Shown here: piece after piece, positions 40,061 to 47,223 of the stretch
How the letters are laid out: every line of letters begins with the position of its first letter
How positions within the stretch are numbered: position 1 is the first letter of the stretch
From: Anaeromyxobacter soli
GTDB taxonomy: Bacteria > Myxococcota > Myxococcia > Myxococcales > Anaeromyxobacteraceae
DNA: 64,000 nt
Assembly: GCF_022808855.1 (NCBI RefSeq)
Contig: NZ_JAKZLF010000009.1
Span: forward strand, 106,227 to 170,226
Direction: 5' to 3'
The notes under the pieces: generated by a model
Told to the model about the DNA's origin: nothing
What the model saw: the letters and a program-made list of their open reading frames with translations, nothing else
The model's database searches: none
Translations under genes and position numbers: made by a program

Positions 40061-41231
40061 CCGCAGCGCACCCCGGCGGATCGCAGCCGCCGCCGCGCTC
40101 GCCCTCGCCGCCACCCTGCTCGCCTGGGCGCCGCCCGCGCGCGCCAGCGGCGACAACGTGATCGTCTCCGGCTCCGTGTACGTGGACTACTGGGGCATCG
40201 AGCGGCGGGACATCGCCGCCCGCACGCCGCGGAGCGTCTCGCCGGACGCGTCGCTGAAGGTCCAGGTCGACATCAACGACGACCTCGCCTTCTCCGCCAA
40301 GGCGTGCTTCAGCTGCCACGGCATCGACCTCGAGCACGCCCACCTCGACTACACGCCGAAGACCTGGTTCAACGTCCAGGCCGGGCGCATCGCGGTGCCG
40401 TTCGGTGAATACGCGAACCGGGTCGATCAGTCCGGACACAAGACCGTGTCCGCGCCGCTCATCTACGACATGGGCCGCATGGCGTACGGCGAGAAGAACG
40501 CGATGAACCTCGGCGTCATGCCCCAGCCCTACTCCGACACCGGCGCCCTGCTGTACGGGATCACCTGGCTCGGCGAGAGCCTGCAGGTCTGGTACGGGCT
40601 CTACGGCGTCGCCGGCATGCGCGGCTCGAACGACCTCGACTTCACCTCGCTGCGCACCGTCTATTACACCGACAACAACGACCAGCCCGCCGGCGGCGGT
40701 CGGCTCGCCGTCACCTGGGCCTCCTCCGGCAAGGGCTTCTTCGGCGACGTGAGCGTCGGCGCCTCGGCCACCGGCGGCCGCTACGATCGCGCGGCGAAGC
40801 TCGACTACGCGGCCGTCGGCGCGGACGCGTCCATGAAGCTCGGCCCGGTCACGCTGCGCGGCGAGTACGCGGCGCGGCGCACCGACATCGACACGGCCGC
40901 CAAGGGCTACAAGTGGACGATCGTCGACCCCTTCGTCATGAAGGAGGGCTGGTACGCCGAGATCGAGCACCCGCTCGGCAAGCACGTGGACATGGTCTAC
41001 CGCTACGACGAGCTCCGTCGTAAAGGCGTACCCCTCCCCGGCTCCACGATCACGCCGGACAGCCTCCTCGTGCGCTACACCGCGGGGCTCGTCCTGACGC
41101 CGGCACAGTCCACGTACGTGAAGCTCGGGTGGGAGTACTGGAGCGACAAGACGATGATCGGCACGCCGCCCGGCACGACGCCCTTCCAGGACTTCCACTC
41201 CATCCACCTCGGATTCGGAGGAGCCTTCTGA
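40053..41231 (+). CDS. Outer-membrane porin carrying an internal CxxCH haem motif
   Basis: A 392-residue protein with a signal peptide (cleavage after about residue 31, PPARA|S). A porin-type strand pattern follows: VIVSGSVYVDYWGIE, LDYTPKTWFNVQAGRIAVPFGEY (quoted in parts; the GRIxVPFGEY element is typical of phosphate-selective-porin-like barrels), and many aromatic-girdled strands up to the terminal HLGFGGAF with C-terminal Phe. Uniquely, CFSCH sits at residues 85-89, just before the strand LEHAHLDYTP, where a periplasmic turn is expected. That would anchor one haem at the inner mouth of the barrel. It overlaps the CX4CH lipoprotein gene by 8 nt and the next cytochrome gene by 1 nt. A direct role in electron transfer across the outer membrane is inferred. 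Confidence 0.8.
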   Translation: MTSRSAPRRIAAAAALALAATLLAWAPPARASGDNVIVSGSVYVDYWGIERRDIAARTPRSVSPDASLKVQVDINDDLAFSAKACFSCHGIDLEHAHLDYTPKTWFNVQAGRIAVPFGEYANRVDQSGHKTVSAPLIYDMGRMAYGEKNAMNLGVMPQPYSDTGALLYGITWLGESLQVWYGLYGVAGMRGSNDLDFTSLRTVYYTDNNDQPAGGGRLAVTWASSGKGFFGDVSVGASATGGRYDRAAKLDYAAVGADASMKLGPVTLRGEYAARRTDIDTAAKGYKWTIVDPFVMKEGWYAEIEHPLGKHVDMVYRYDELRRKGVPLPGSTITPDSLLVRYTAGLVLTPAQSTYVKLGWEYWSDKTMIGTPPGTTPFQDFHSIHLGFGGAF

Positions 41232-41563
41232 TGTCCGTCACCTTCGCCGCCGCCGCCGTCCTGGGGCTCGTGCTCCAGGCCGAGCCCGAGAAGGCGCCCC
41301 CCGATCCCCGCGACTTCGGGCCGGGCACCATCGACGTCTCGTCGTATCCGGAGGAGCAGCAGCGCCGGTACGAGATCCTCATCGGGAAGTGCAACAAGTG
41401 CCACCCGGCCGCGCGGGCGGTGAACTCGCACTTCAGCTCGCAGCAGTGGAAGCGCTACATGAAGAAGATGCTGCGGCGCCCGAACTCCGGCATCAACGAG
41501 GAGCAGGCGCAGCGCATCTACGAGTTCCTGAAGTTCCGCGCGACGCAGGAGGGCCTGGGCTAG
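41231..41563 (+). CDS. Small monohaem c-type cytochrome
   Basis: A 110-residue protein whose ATG overlaps the porin stop (TGATG), with a GGAGGAG ribosome site. The N-terminus is a hydrophobic segment (VTFAAAAVLGLVLQA) that serves as a signal peptide or membrane anchor. IGKCNKCHPAARAV gives one CxxCH (54-58), and the later RYMKKMLRRPNSGIN offers a Met distal ligand, resembling small periplasmic cytochromes of the quinohaemoprotein-like type. It could shuttle electrons between inner-membrane or NrfH-type donors and the haem porin. Position in the middle of the operon supports a shared pathway. Normal size for a one-haem carrier. Confidence 0.82.
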   Translation: MSVTFAAAAVLGLVLQAEPEKAPPDPRDFGPGTIDVSSYPEEQQRRYEILIGKCNKCHPAARAVNSHFSSQQWKRYMKKMLRRPNSGINEEQAQRIYEFLKFRATQEGLG

Positions 41564-41575
41564 GCCCGGACCGCC

Positions 41576-43480
41576 ATGTTCGCCAGGTTCGCCGATCGCA
41601 CGAAGAGCTCGCTTCGCTTGCGCCTCATGGTGGCGACGCTCGTCCTCGTCGCCCTCGCCCTCGCCATCGCCGCGGTCGCGTTCGAGCGCGTCGCGCGCTC
41701 GGTCATCGTCGACGCGGTGCACTCGCACCTCTCCGCCCGCGCCGAGGAGGTCCAGGCCGCGGTCGTCCGGTTCCAGCGGGAGCGCGCGCTCGCCATCCGC
41801 AACTGGGCCGAGGCGGAGGCGATGCAGATGACGATCGACTCCGGCGATCCCAAGTTCGCCGAGGACTACCTGCGCAGGACGATCCAGGACCAGGGCGGGA
41901 CGATCTCGGCGGCGGCGCTCCTCGACATGGACGGCGCCGTCATCGCCGCGGTCCGGGAGGGCGCCGCGGGCGAGCGCCGCGGGCTGCCGGTCGTGACGCT
42001 GCGCGGCGTGGTGCTCGGCGACGTGCCGGTGAAGGCCGCGCTGGAGGGCTCAGCCGAGCTCGGCGACGGCGTCGCCGCGGGGACGGTGCCGCTCTCGCGG
42101 CTCGATCCCACCGAGGGCAGCGCGCTCGGGGTGATGGTCGCCGCGCCCGTGAAGGACTTCGCCGGCGACCTCGTGGGCGTGGTGGTGGGCGTCCTCTCGC
42201 CGCACGGGCTCTCCCGGCTCCTCGGCGGGATCGCGGGCGAGGACGGGCTCTACCAGCCCATCGTCGCCGACGAGCGGCTCACGCTCGTCCTGTCGGTCCC
42301 GTCCGCCGACGCGCGCAAGGTGCACGCGCTCGCGGAGGCCGCGTCCGCGGCGCCCGGCGCGCTCGAGACCATCGCGCTCGCCGGCTCGGAGCCGGTGCTC
42401 GCCGTCCGCACCGCGCCCGACGCGGGCGTCCCCGGCTGGCGCACGTTCATGGCGGTCCACGAGGCGGACGCGTACGGCCGGCTCTACTGGCTGCGCGCCC
42501 TCCTCGGCATCCTGTTCGCGATCGTCCTCGCCGTCGCGGGCGTCGCGAGCATCGGCGCGATCCGCCAGGCCTCGCGGCCGCTCACGGACATCACCCAGTC
42601 CATGACCCAGGTCGCGAGCGGCGACCTGTCCACCCGCGTCCCCGAGGCCTACAGCGACGAGCTGGGCCACCTCGTCCACTCGTTCAACGTGATGGTGAGC
42701 GAGGTCGAGCGGTCTCGCGACGAGCTTCAGCGCACCGAGGCGCTCCGGCGCGAGGTGGAGATCGCGCACCGGATCCAGACCGCGATCCTGCCCGTGGCGC
42801 CTTCGCTCGCGGGCTACGACGTCGCGGCGCGCATGAAGCCGGCCGACGACGTCGGCGGCGACCTCTACGACCTGCTCCCGTTCGACGACACGTTCTGGGT
42901 GCTCGTCGGGGACGTCTCCGGACACGGCATCAACTCCGGGCTCGTGATGATGATGGCGCAGGCCGCGGCGTACGCGGCGATCGCCGAGAACCCGCGCGGC
43001 TCGCCGAAGACCGTCATCGCCGCCGTCAACCGCGTGGTGCACGAGAACGTCCGCCGGAGGATGCGGCGCGACGACTACCTGACGCTCATGGCAGCGCGCC
43101 ACATCGGCGACGGGCGCTTCGTCGCTGCGGGCGCGCACCAGCCGATCTTCCTCTCCCGCGGGAGCGGCAAGGTCGACGTCATCGAGCCGGCGGGCCCGTG
43201 GTGCGGGCTCGGGCCCAGCGTGGCGCCGCGCGAGTACGAGTTCCAGGTCCACCCCGGGGAGATGCTCTGCCTCATCACGGACGGCATGGTCGAGGCGCCG
43301 GACGCCGGGGGCGATCTCTTCGGCGAGGACCGCCTCGCCCAGATGCTGTCCGAGCCCTCCGTCAGCTCCGCGACCGCCTCGCAGGCGCTCGCCGCGATCT
43401 TCTCCAGGGTCGAGGCGTTCGCCGCCACGCAGGCGGACGACATGACCGCAGTCGTCCTGAGGCGCCAGCCCCATGCCTGA
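41576..43480 (+). CDS. Membrane SpoIIE-type protein phosphatase with HAMP domain
   Basis: A 634-residue membrane protein. Helix 1 is at about 16-37, then a large periplasmic Cache-like sensor domain (about 40-310). Helix 2 (ALLGILFAIVLAVAGVASIG) is followed by a HAMP domain (RPLTDITQSMTQVASGDLST) and a C-terminal SpoIIE/PP2C-like serine phosphatase. Phosphatase motifs are PADDVGGDLYD, VGDVSGHGINSGL and TDGMVEAPDAGGDLFG, whose acidic residues bind metal. It would dephosphorylate a STAS anti-sigma antagonist, as RsbU or SiaA does. The gene lies 12 nt after the cytochrome gene and overlaps the HATPase gene by 8 nt, tying the partner switch to the electron-transfer operon. Confidence 0.88.
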   Translation: MFARFADRTKSSLRLRLMVATLVLVALALAIAAVAFERVARSVIVDAVHSHLSARAEEVQAAVVRFQRERALAIRNWAEAEAMQMTIDSGDPKFAEDYLRRTIQDQGGTISAAALLDMDGAVIAAVREGAAGERRGLPVVTLRGVVLGDVPVKAALEGSAELGDGVAAGTVPLSRLDPTEGSALGVMVAAPVKDFAGDLVGVVVGVLSPHGLSRLLGGIAGEDGLYQPIVADERLTLVLSVPSADARKVHALAEAASAAPGALETIALAGSEPVLAVRTAPDAGVPGWRTFMAVHEADAYGRLYWLRALLGILFAIVLAVAGVASIGAIRQASRPLTDITQSMTQVASGDLSTRVPEAYSDELGHLVHSFNVMVSEVERSRDELQRTEALRREVEIAHRIQTAILPVAPSLAGYDVAARMKPADDVGGDLYDLLPFDDTFWVLVGDVSGHGINSGLVMMMAQAAAYAAIAENPRGSPKTVIAAVNRVVHENVRRRMRRDDYLTLMAARHIGDGRFVAAGAHQPIFLSRGSGKVDVIEPAGPWCGLGPSVAPREYEFQVHPGEMLCLITDGMVEAPDAGGDLFGEDRLAQMLSEPSVSSATASQALAAIFSRVEAFAATQADDMTAVVLRRQPHA

Positions 43481-43997
43481 GCAGAAGCCCGAGCCGCGCC
43501 AGCCCATCTACCTCATGCTGCGGATGAAGCCGCCCTGGGTCTTCATCGACGAGATCCGGCGCTTCGTCGAGTCGTTCTGCGCCTGCGCCTGCGAGGTCGC
43601 GGTGAACCGCGAGTCGCAGCTCGCGCTGGCGGTGCACGAGCTCATGCAGAACGCGGTGCCGTTCTCGCACGAGGAGGAGGTCGACCTCGTCCTCGAGGTG
43701 GATCCCGACGCCGATCGCGTCGAGGTGGCGGTGACGAACCGCTGCACCGAGGCGGAGTTCCAGTCGCTGAGGGAGCGCATCGAGCGCATGAACGAGGAGC
43801 CCGACGCGCTCCGCCACTACCTCGCCGAGATGAGCACCTCGCCGGCCACCGTGCGCGGCGGGCTCGGCCTCGCGCGCGTCCGCTTCGAGTGCCAGCTCGA
43901 GGTCACCTTGAGCCGCTCGGGTGGCCGCGTCACCGTCCACGCCTCCGGCGCGCTGCGCGCGCCGGCCCTGAAGGTTCCCGGAGGAGCCCATGCCTGA
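43473..43997 (+). CDS. HATPase-type partner-switch kinase-like protein
   Basis: A 174-residue cytosolic protein with a GHKL fold like RsbW or SiaB. ALAVHELMQNAVPFS is the N box. VRGGLGLARVRFEC is a G2-like glycine motif. The intervening G1 box, usually DxGxG, is replaced by AVTNRCTEAEF, so ATP binding may be altered. Such proteins phosphorylate a STAS antagonist and sequester a sigma factor or effector. It is flanked by the SpoIIE phosphatase and the STAS protein, each with an 8-nt overlap, giving a complete phosphatase-kinase-antagonist set. No sigma factor gene is adjacent, so the output may be a distant sigma factor, a cyclase as in SiaABCD systems, or something unknown. Confidence 0.75.
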   Translation: MPEQKPEPRQPIYLMLRMKPPWVFIDEIRRFVESFCACACEVAVNRESQLALAVHELMQNAVPFSHEEEVDLVLEVDPDADRVEVAVTNRCTEAEFQSLRERIERMNEEPDALRHYLAEMSTSPATVRGGLGLARVRFECQLEVTLSRSGGRVTVHASGALRAPALKVPGGAHA

Positions 43998-44382
43998 GTT
44001 GCCCGTCCCGACGAATCCGCTGCAGGTCGCGGACGACAAGTACTCCGCAGTGCTCGCGAGCGACGTGGAGGGTCCACGCGTCGTCTTCCGCGGCACGATC
44101 AGCACCGTCAACCCCGCGGTGATCCTGAACCCCTTCGTCGACGCGGTGCACGGCGAGCTCTCGCGGCTCGGGAGGAGGCGGGTCCGGGTGGATCTCCGCG
44201 AGCTGGAGTTCTGCAACTCCTCCGGCTTCAAGTCGTTCATCCACTGGATCGAGCGGATCGGCGCGCTGCCGGAGCCGCAGCGCTACTCGCTGCACTTCCT
44301 CTCCAACCCGGCGCGCAAGTGGCAGCGCACGAGCCTGCTCGCGCTCTCCTGCTACGGCGTGAACAGCGTCTCGATGGAGTAG
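43990..44382 (+). CDS. STAS/SiaC-like partner-switch antagonist
   Basis: A 130-residue protein of anti-anti-sigma type. RVRVDLRELEFCNSSGFKSF matches the STAS phospho-site region (D...SSG), so Ser in NSSG is the likely phosphorylation site. SLHFLSNPARKWQRTSL follows in place of the usual helix. The size and the SpoIIE-HATPase-STAS order resemble RsbU-RsbW-RsbV and SiaA-SiaB-SiaC. Its ATG overlaps the HATPase stop by 8 nt (ATGCCTGA), the same overlap as at the phosphatase-kinase junction. It is the last gene of the six-gene unit starting at 39620. A nested hairpin follows. Which effector it binds is not visible. Confidence 0.75.
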   Translation: MPELPVPTNPLQVADDKYSAVLASDVEGPRVVFRGTISTVNPAVILNPFVDAVHGELSRLGRRRVRVDLRELEFCNSSGFKSFIHWIERIGALPEPQRYSLHFLSNPARKWQRTSLLALSCYGVNSVSME

Positions 44383-44422
44383 GCGCGGCACCGCGCCGCC
44401 CCCGCAGGCGGCGCTCCGAGCT

Positions 44423-44456
44423 CGCGGCCCGTTCGCCTCCCGGCGGGCGGGCCGCG
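44423..44456. terminator. Nested hairpin ending the porin/partner-switch operon
   Basis: CGCGGCCCG (44423-44431) pairs with 44448-44456, with an inner CGCC/GGCG pair. A smaller GGCGCG/CGCGCC hairpin (44382-44397) begins at the stop codon. No T-tract, so termination strength is uncertain. Confidence 0.5.
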
Positions 44457-44507
44457 TCACATTGACGCAGCGTGATCGCCGCGCCGCGAGGCCACGCGCC
44501 GCTCCGG

Positions 44508-44550
44508 TCGGATGGGCGCATCCGAACGCCTGGCGCGGTCATCCGAACGC
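44508..44550 (+). promoter_or_regulatory. Candidate activator binding repeats upstream of nrfHA
   Basis: CATCCGAACGC occurs twice (44519-44529 and 44540-44550), 21 nt apart. An inverted half-site TCGGATG at 44508-44514 makes a TCGGATG-N4-CATCCGA palindrome with the first. All three half-sites fall on one DNA face. They sit about 96-138 nt before the expected start of the sigma-54 promoter at 44620, the usual place for NtrC-type activator sites. Confidence 0.6.
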
Positions 44551-44619
44551 GCCGCGCGCTCTCGTCCTGCGGACCGCGTAACCCCGCGAGACGCCGTCGG
44601 CGAGCGGGGACCGCGCCCG

Positions 44620-44634
44620 TGGCGCGCGGCTTGC
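44620..44634 (+). promoter_or_regulatory. Sigma-54 promoter of nrfHA
   Basis: TGGCGC-N5-TTGC: GG at 44621-44622 and GC at 44633-44634 give exact -24/-12 spacing. Only one base differs from TGGCAC-N5-TTGC. Transcription should start near 44646, 23 nt before the nrfH ATG, whose ribosome site is GAGG at 44659-44662. Confidence 0.75.
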
Positions 44635-44668
44635 GATGTGAGGGGCCAACTCGTTCACGAGGCCCTTC

Positions 44669-45121
44669 ATGCCCATCGGAAGCTCGCTCCTCTCGTGGCC
44701 CCTCGTCCTGGTCGCCGGGACCCTCGGCGTCGCCGCGGGCGTCGGCGGCTACGCCTTCGCGTACGCGAAGGGGACGTCGTACCTCGGCAACGACCCGGCC
44801 ACGTGCGCCAACTGCCACGTGATGTCCGGCCACTACGAGGGCTGGCAGGAGTCGTCGCACCACGCCTTCGCCACCTGCAACGACTGCCACACCCCCGCCG
44901 CGCCCGTCGGCAAGTACGTGACCAAGGCCGAGAACGGGTTCCACCACTCGATGGCGTTCACGGTCGGCGGGTTCCCCGACGTGATCCGCGCGCGGGCTGC
45001 GAGCCGCGAGGTCGTCGAGGGCCAGTGCCGGCACTGCCACGCCGCCGTGGTCGACGCGATGACCGCGGGCGGCGAGGTCTCCTGCATCCGCTGCCACGCC
45101 TCCGTCGGACACCTCCGCTGA
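44669..45121 (+). CDS. nrfH: Tetrahaem quinol dehydrogenase NrfH
   Basis: NapC/NirT-family membrane cytochrome that oxidises menaquinol and passes electrons to NrfA. The 150-residue protein has one N-terminal helix (LLSWPLVLVAGTLGVAAGVGGY, about 7-28) and four CxxCH motifs at 46, 70, 120 and 139. CANCHVMSGHYEGWQESSHH matches the NrfH quinol-site region, in which Met after the first CxxCH (here VM, 51-52) is the unusual haem ligand. It is immediately upstream of nrfA copy 2 (31 nt). It is preceded by a sigma-54 promoter with upstream repeats. It probably also serves nrfA copy 1, which lacks its own nrfH. Confidence 0.93.
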   Translation: MPIGSSLLSWPLVLVAGTLGVAAGVGGYAFAYAKGTSYLGNDPATCANCHVMSGHYEGWQESSHHAFATCNDCHTPAAPVGKYVTKAENGFHHSMAFTVGGFPDVIRARAASREVVEGQCRHCHAAVVDAMTAGGEVSCIRCHASVGHLR

Positions 45122-45152
45122 ACCGCCTCACGTCACTCAAGGAGAAACGCAA

Positions 45153-46625
45153 ATGACCCCCGAAACCGCCCCGAAGAAGCGCGGGCTCCTCCTCGCCCTC
45201 GTCGCGGGCGCCTTCGCGCTCGCCGCCGTGCTGGCCGCCGCCCTCCTCGTGAACGTCGCCGAGAAGAAGAGCGAGGCGAAGAACCCGACCGTGCGCGTGG
45301 TCGAGCTCACCGACGACACCGAGGATCCGGCCGTGTGGGGCAAGAACTTCCCGGCCGAGTACGACCTCTACAAGAGGACGACGGACATGGTCCGCACGAA
45401 GCACGGCGGCTCCGAGGCGATGCCCCACACGCCGACGGCGCAGGATCCGCGCACAGTGACCTCCCAGTCCAAGACGGACGCGGACCCGCGGCTCAAGACG
45501 ATGTGGGCGGGCTACGCGTTCGCGGCCGACTTCCGCGAGGAGCGCGGCCACGCGTACACGCTCGACGACCAGATCTTCACGCAGCGCCAGGTCGTCGCGA
45601 AGCAGCCCGGCACCTGCGGCCAGTGCCACGCCTCCGTCTACGTGCCCATGAAGAAGCTCGGGAACGGGGACATCTTCAAGGGCTTCGAGGCGCTCAACAA
45701 GATGCCGTACTCGGAGGCGAAGCAGCACTTCAAGCACCCGGTCGCCTGCATCGACTGCCACGACTCGCAGACCATGGCGCTCCGCGTGACGCGCCCGGCC
45801 TTCCTCGAAGGCATCCGCGCCTTCAAGGCGGCCCAGGGCGTGCCGAACTACGACCCGAACACCATGGCGACGCGGCAGGAGATGCGCGCCTACGTCTGCG
45901 GCCAGTGCCACGACGAGTACTACTTCAAGGGCCCGGAGAAGCGGCTCACCTTCCCCTGGTCGAAGGGCATGAAGGGCGACCAGATCCTCTCCTACTACGA
46001 CGAGGTCGGCTTCCGGGACTGGACGCACAAGGAGACGGGCGCGCCGGTGCTGAAGGCGCAGCACCCCGAGTTCGAGATGTGGAACCAGGGCATCCACGCC
46101 CGCTCCGGCGTCGCCTGCGCCGACTGCCACATGCCCTACATGCGCGTCGGCGGCACCAAGGTCTCGGATCACTGGGTGCGCAGCCCGGTGCTGAACCTGA
46201 ACCGCGCCTGCCAGGGCTGCCACAAGTGGCCGGAGGAGGAGCTCAAGGCCCGGGTCGAGGCGATCCAGGACAAGCACCTCGAGCTCCGCGAGCAGGCGTT
46301 CGACGCCCTCGTCGCGCTGATCGGCGACGTCAAGGCGGCGAAGGAGGCCGGCAGGACGGACGCGGAGCTCGAGAAGGCGCGGTTCCTCCAGCGCCGCGCG
46401 CAGTTCCTGTTCGACTTCGTCGAGGCGGAGAACTCGACCGGCTTCCACGCGCCGCAGGAGGCCGCCCGCGTGCTCTTCGAGTCGATCGACGCCTCCCGCC
46501 AGGGCCAGATCGCGCTGCGCGATCCGTCCTTCAAGCCGACCGTCGCGGTGGTGACGATCCCCCCGCCGCCGGCCGCCCCCGGCGCGCCGGCCCCCGCCGT
46601 GCAGCCGGCGGCCCTCACGAGGTGA
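45153..46625 (+). CDS. nrfA: Pentahaem nitrite reductase NrfA, copy 2
   Basis: Ammonium-forming nitrite reductase of 490 residues, in operon with nrfH. The N-terminus (LLLALVAGAFALAAVLAAALLV, about 12-33) looks like an uncleaved or poorly cleaved signal anchor. Five CxxCH motifs lie at 155, 199, 249, 322 and 353. The first, CGQCH, is at the active-site haem where CxxCK is commoner. REERGHAY (Arg), CHDEYYF (Tyr) and GIHARSGVACADCHMP (His) supply the catalytic pocket. It is very similar to copy 1 over the whole core but lacks the Lys/Pro-rich linker, so the copies probably arose by duplication. A GGAG site precedes the ATG. The upstream sigma-54 promoter suggests signal-controlled expression. 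Confidence 0.94.
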   Translation: MTPETAPKKRGLLLALVAGAFALAAVLAAALLVNVAEKKSEAKNPTVRVVELTDDTEDPAVWGKNFPAEYDLYKRTTDMVRTKHGGSEAMPHTPTAQDPRTVTSQSKTDADPRLKTMWAGYAFAADFREERGHAYTLDDQIFTQRQVVAKQPGTCGQCHASVYVPMKKLGNGDIFKGFEALNKMPYSEAKQHFKHPVACIDCHDSQTMALRVTRPAFLEGIRAFKAAQGVPNYDPNTMATRQEMRAYVCGQCHDEYYFKGPEKRLTFPWSKGMKGDQILSYYDEVGFRDWTHKETGAPVLKAQHPEFEMWNQGIHARSGVACADCHMPYMRVGGTKVSDHWVRSPVLNLNRACQGCHKWPEEELKARVEAIQDKHLELREQAFDALVALIGDVKAAKEAGRTDAELEKARFLQRRAQFLFDFVEAENSTGFHAPQEAARVLFESIDASRQGQIALRDPSFKPTVAVVTIPPPPAAPGAPAPAVQPAALTR

Positions 46626-46693
46626 TTCCCCGGGGCCTCCGGACGCGCTCCCCTGCCGCGCCGGAGGCCCTCTTCTCTCCACCGGAGGCCGCC

Positions 46694-46954
46694 GTGCCGA
46701 GACCGCTCTCGTTCCACGCCCGCCGCGAGCTGCTCCAGGCCTCCGCCGCCGCGTCGGCCCTCGCCGGGCTCGGCCTCCCCGTCGACGTGCTCGTCGCACG
46801 CGGCAAGGGCTGGTCGCGGCGCAGCGGTGCTCGCTCCGGCGCCGAGCCCCGGCCCCCGTCCGACGCCCGCGACGAGGGGGCGAGCCGTCCGGGCACGGAG
46901 GAGCGCCGGGCCCGCGAGCCGTCGGACGTCGAGGGCGACCGGGGCCCGCGATGA
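46694..46954 (+). pseudogene. napA: Probable napA remnant: Tat leader without the reductase
   Basis: An 86-residue frame from a GTG with a proper GGAGG site. Its first about 40 residues, FHARRELLQASAAASALAGL (about 7-26) followed by GLPVDVLVARGKGW, form a twin-arginine leader like that of periplasmic nitrate reductase NapA. The iron-sulfur and molybdenum domains that should follow are absent. Instead about 45 low-complexity, charged residues run to a stop that overlaps napD by 4 nt (ATGA). The frame is intact from leader to stop, so an in-frame loss of the roughly 2-kb core is the simplest reading. No NapA C-terminal motif was found in the other frames. It could alternatively be an assembly collapse or a genuine tiny Tat protein. 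Confidence 0.55.
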
Positions 46955-47223
46955 TCGTCGCCGGCCTCGTCATCGAGACGGTCCCGGGCGCGGCGCCGCG
47001 CGTGGCCGCGCGGCTCCTGCACGAGCCCGGCCTCGCCCTCCAGGGCGGCGACGGGGATCGCCGCCTCGCGGCCGTGTTCACCGGCGCGGACGGCGCCGCG
47101 CTCGAGGCGCTCGCGGAACGGCTCGTGCGCGCGCACGAGGACCTCCTGGGCGTCTTCCCCACCTACGTCGCGGACGCGGGCGACGGGTCCGGAGATCCCG
47201 GGCCGGGCGGCGCCCGCTCGTGA
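46951..47223 (+). CDS. napD: NapD-like Tat-leader chaperone
   Basis: A 90-residue cytosolic protein with the NapD ferredoxin-like fold pattern: MIVAGLVIETVPGAAPRVAA (first strand and helix), PGLALQGGDGDRRLAAVFTG, EALAERLVRAHEDLLGVFPT and YVADAGD. NapD binds the twin-arginine leader of NapA and holds it until the cofactor is loaded. The ATG overlaps the stop of the upstream Tat-leader frame, so the two remain translationally coupled. With no NapA catalytic domain left next to it, NapD would have no obvious client unless a napA lies elsewhere. Identification rests on fold pattern, size and context. Confidence 0.7.
   Translation: MIVAGLVIETVPGAAPRVAARLLHEPGLALQGGDGDRRLAAVFTGADGAALEALAERLVRAHEDLLGVFPTYVADAGDGSGDPGPGGARS

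Noticed and set aside
36750..41563. A standard MtrCAB conduit
   Set aside because: No decahaem MtrA-like periplasmic protein and no large MtrB-like barrel is present; the barrel here is about 390 residues and carries its own CxxCH.
46815..46950. NapA C-terminal sequence in another frame (frameshift instead of deletion)
   Set aside because: The other two frames show no NapA motif such as the usual cofactor-binding C-terminal segment.
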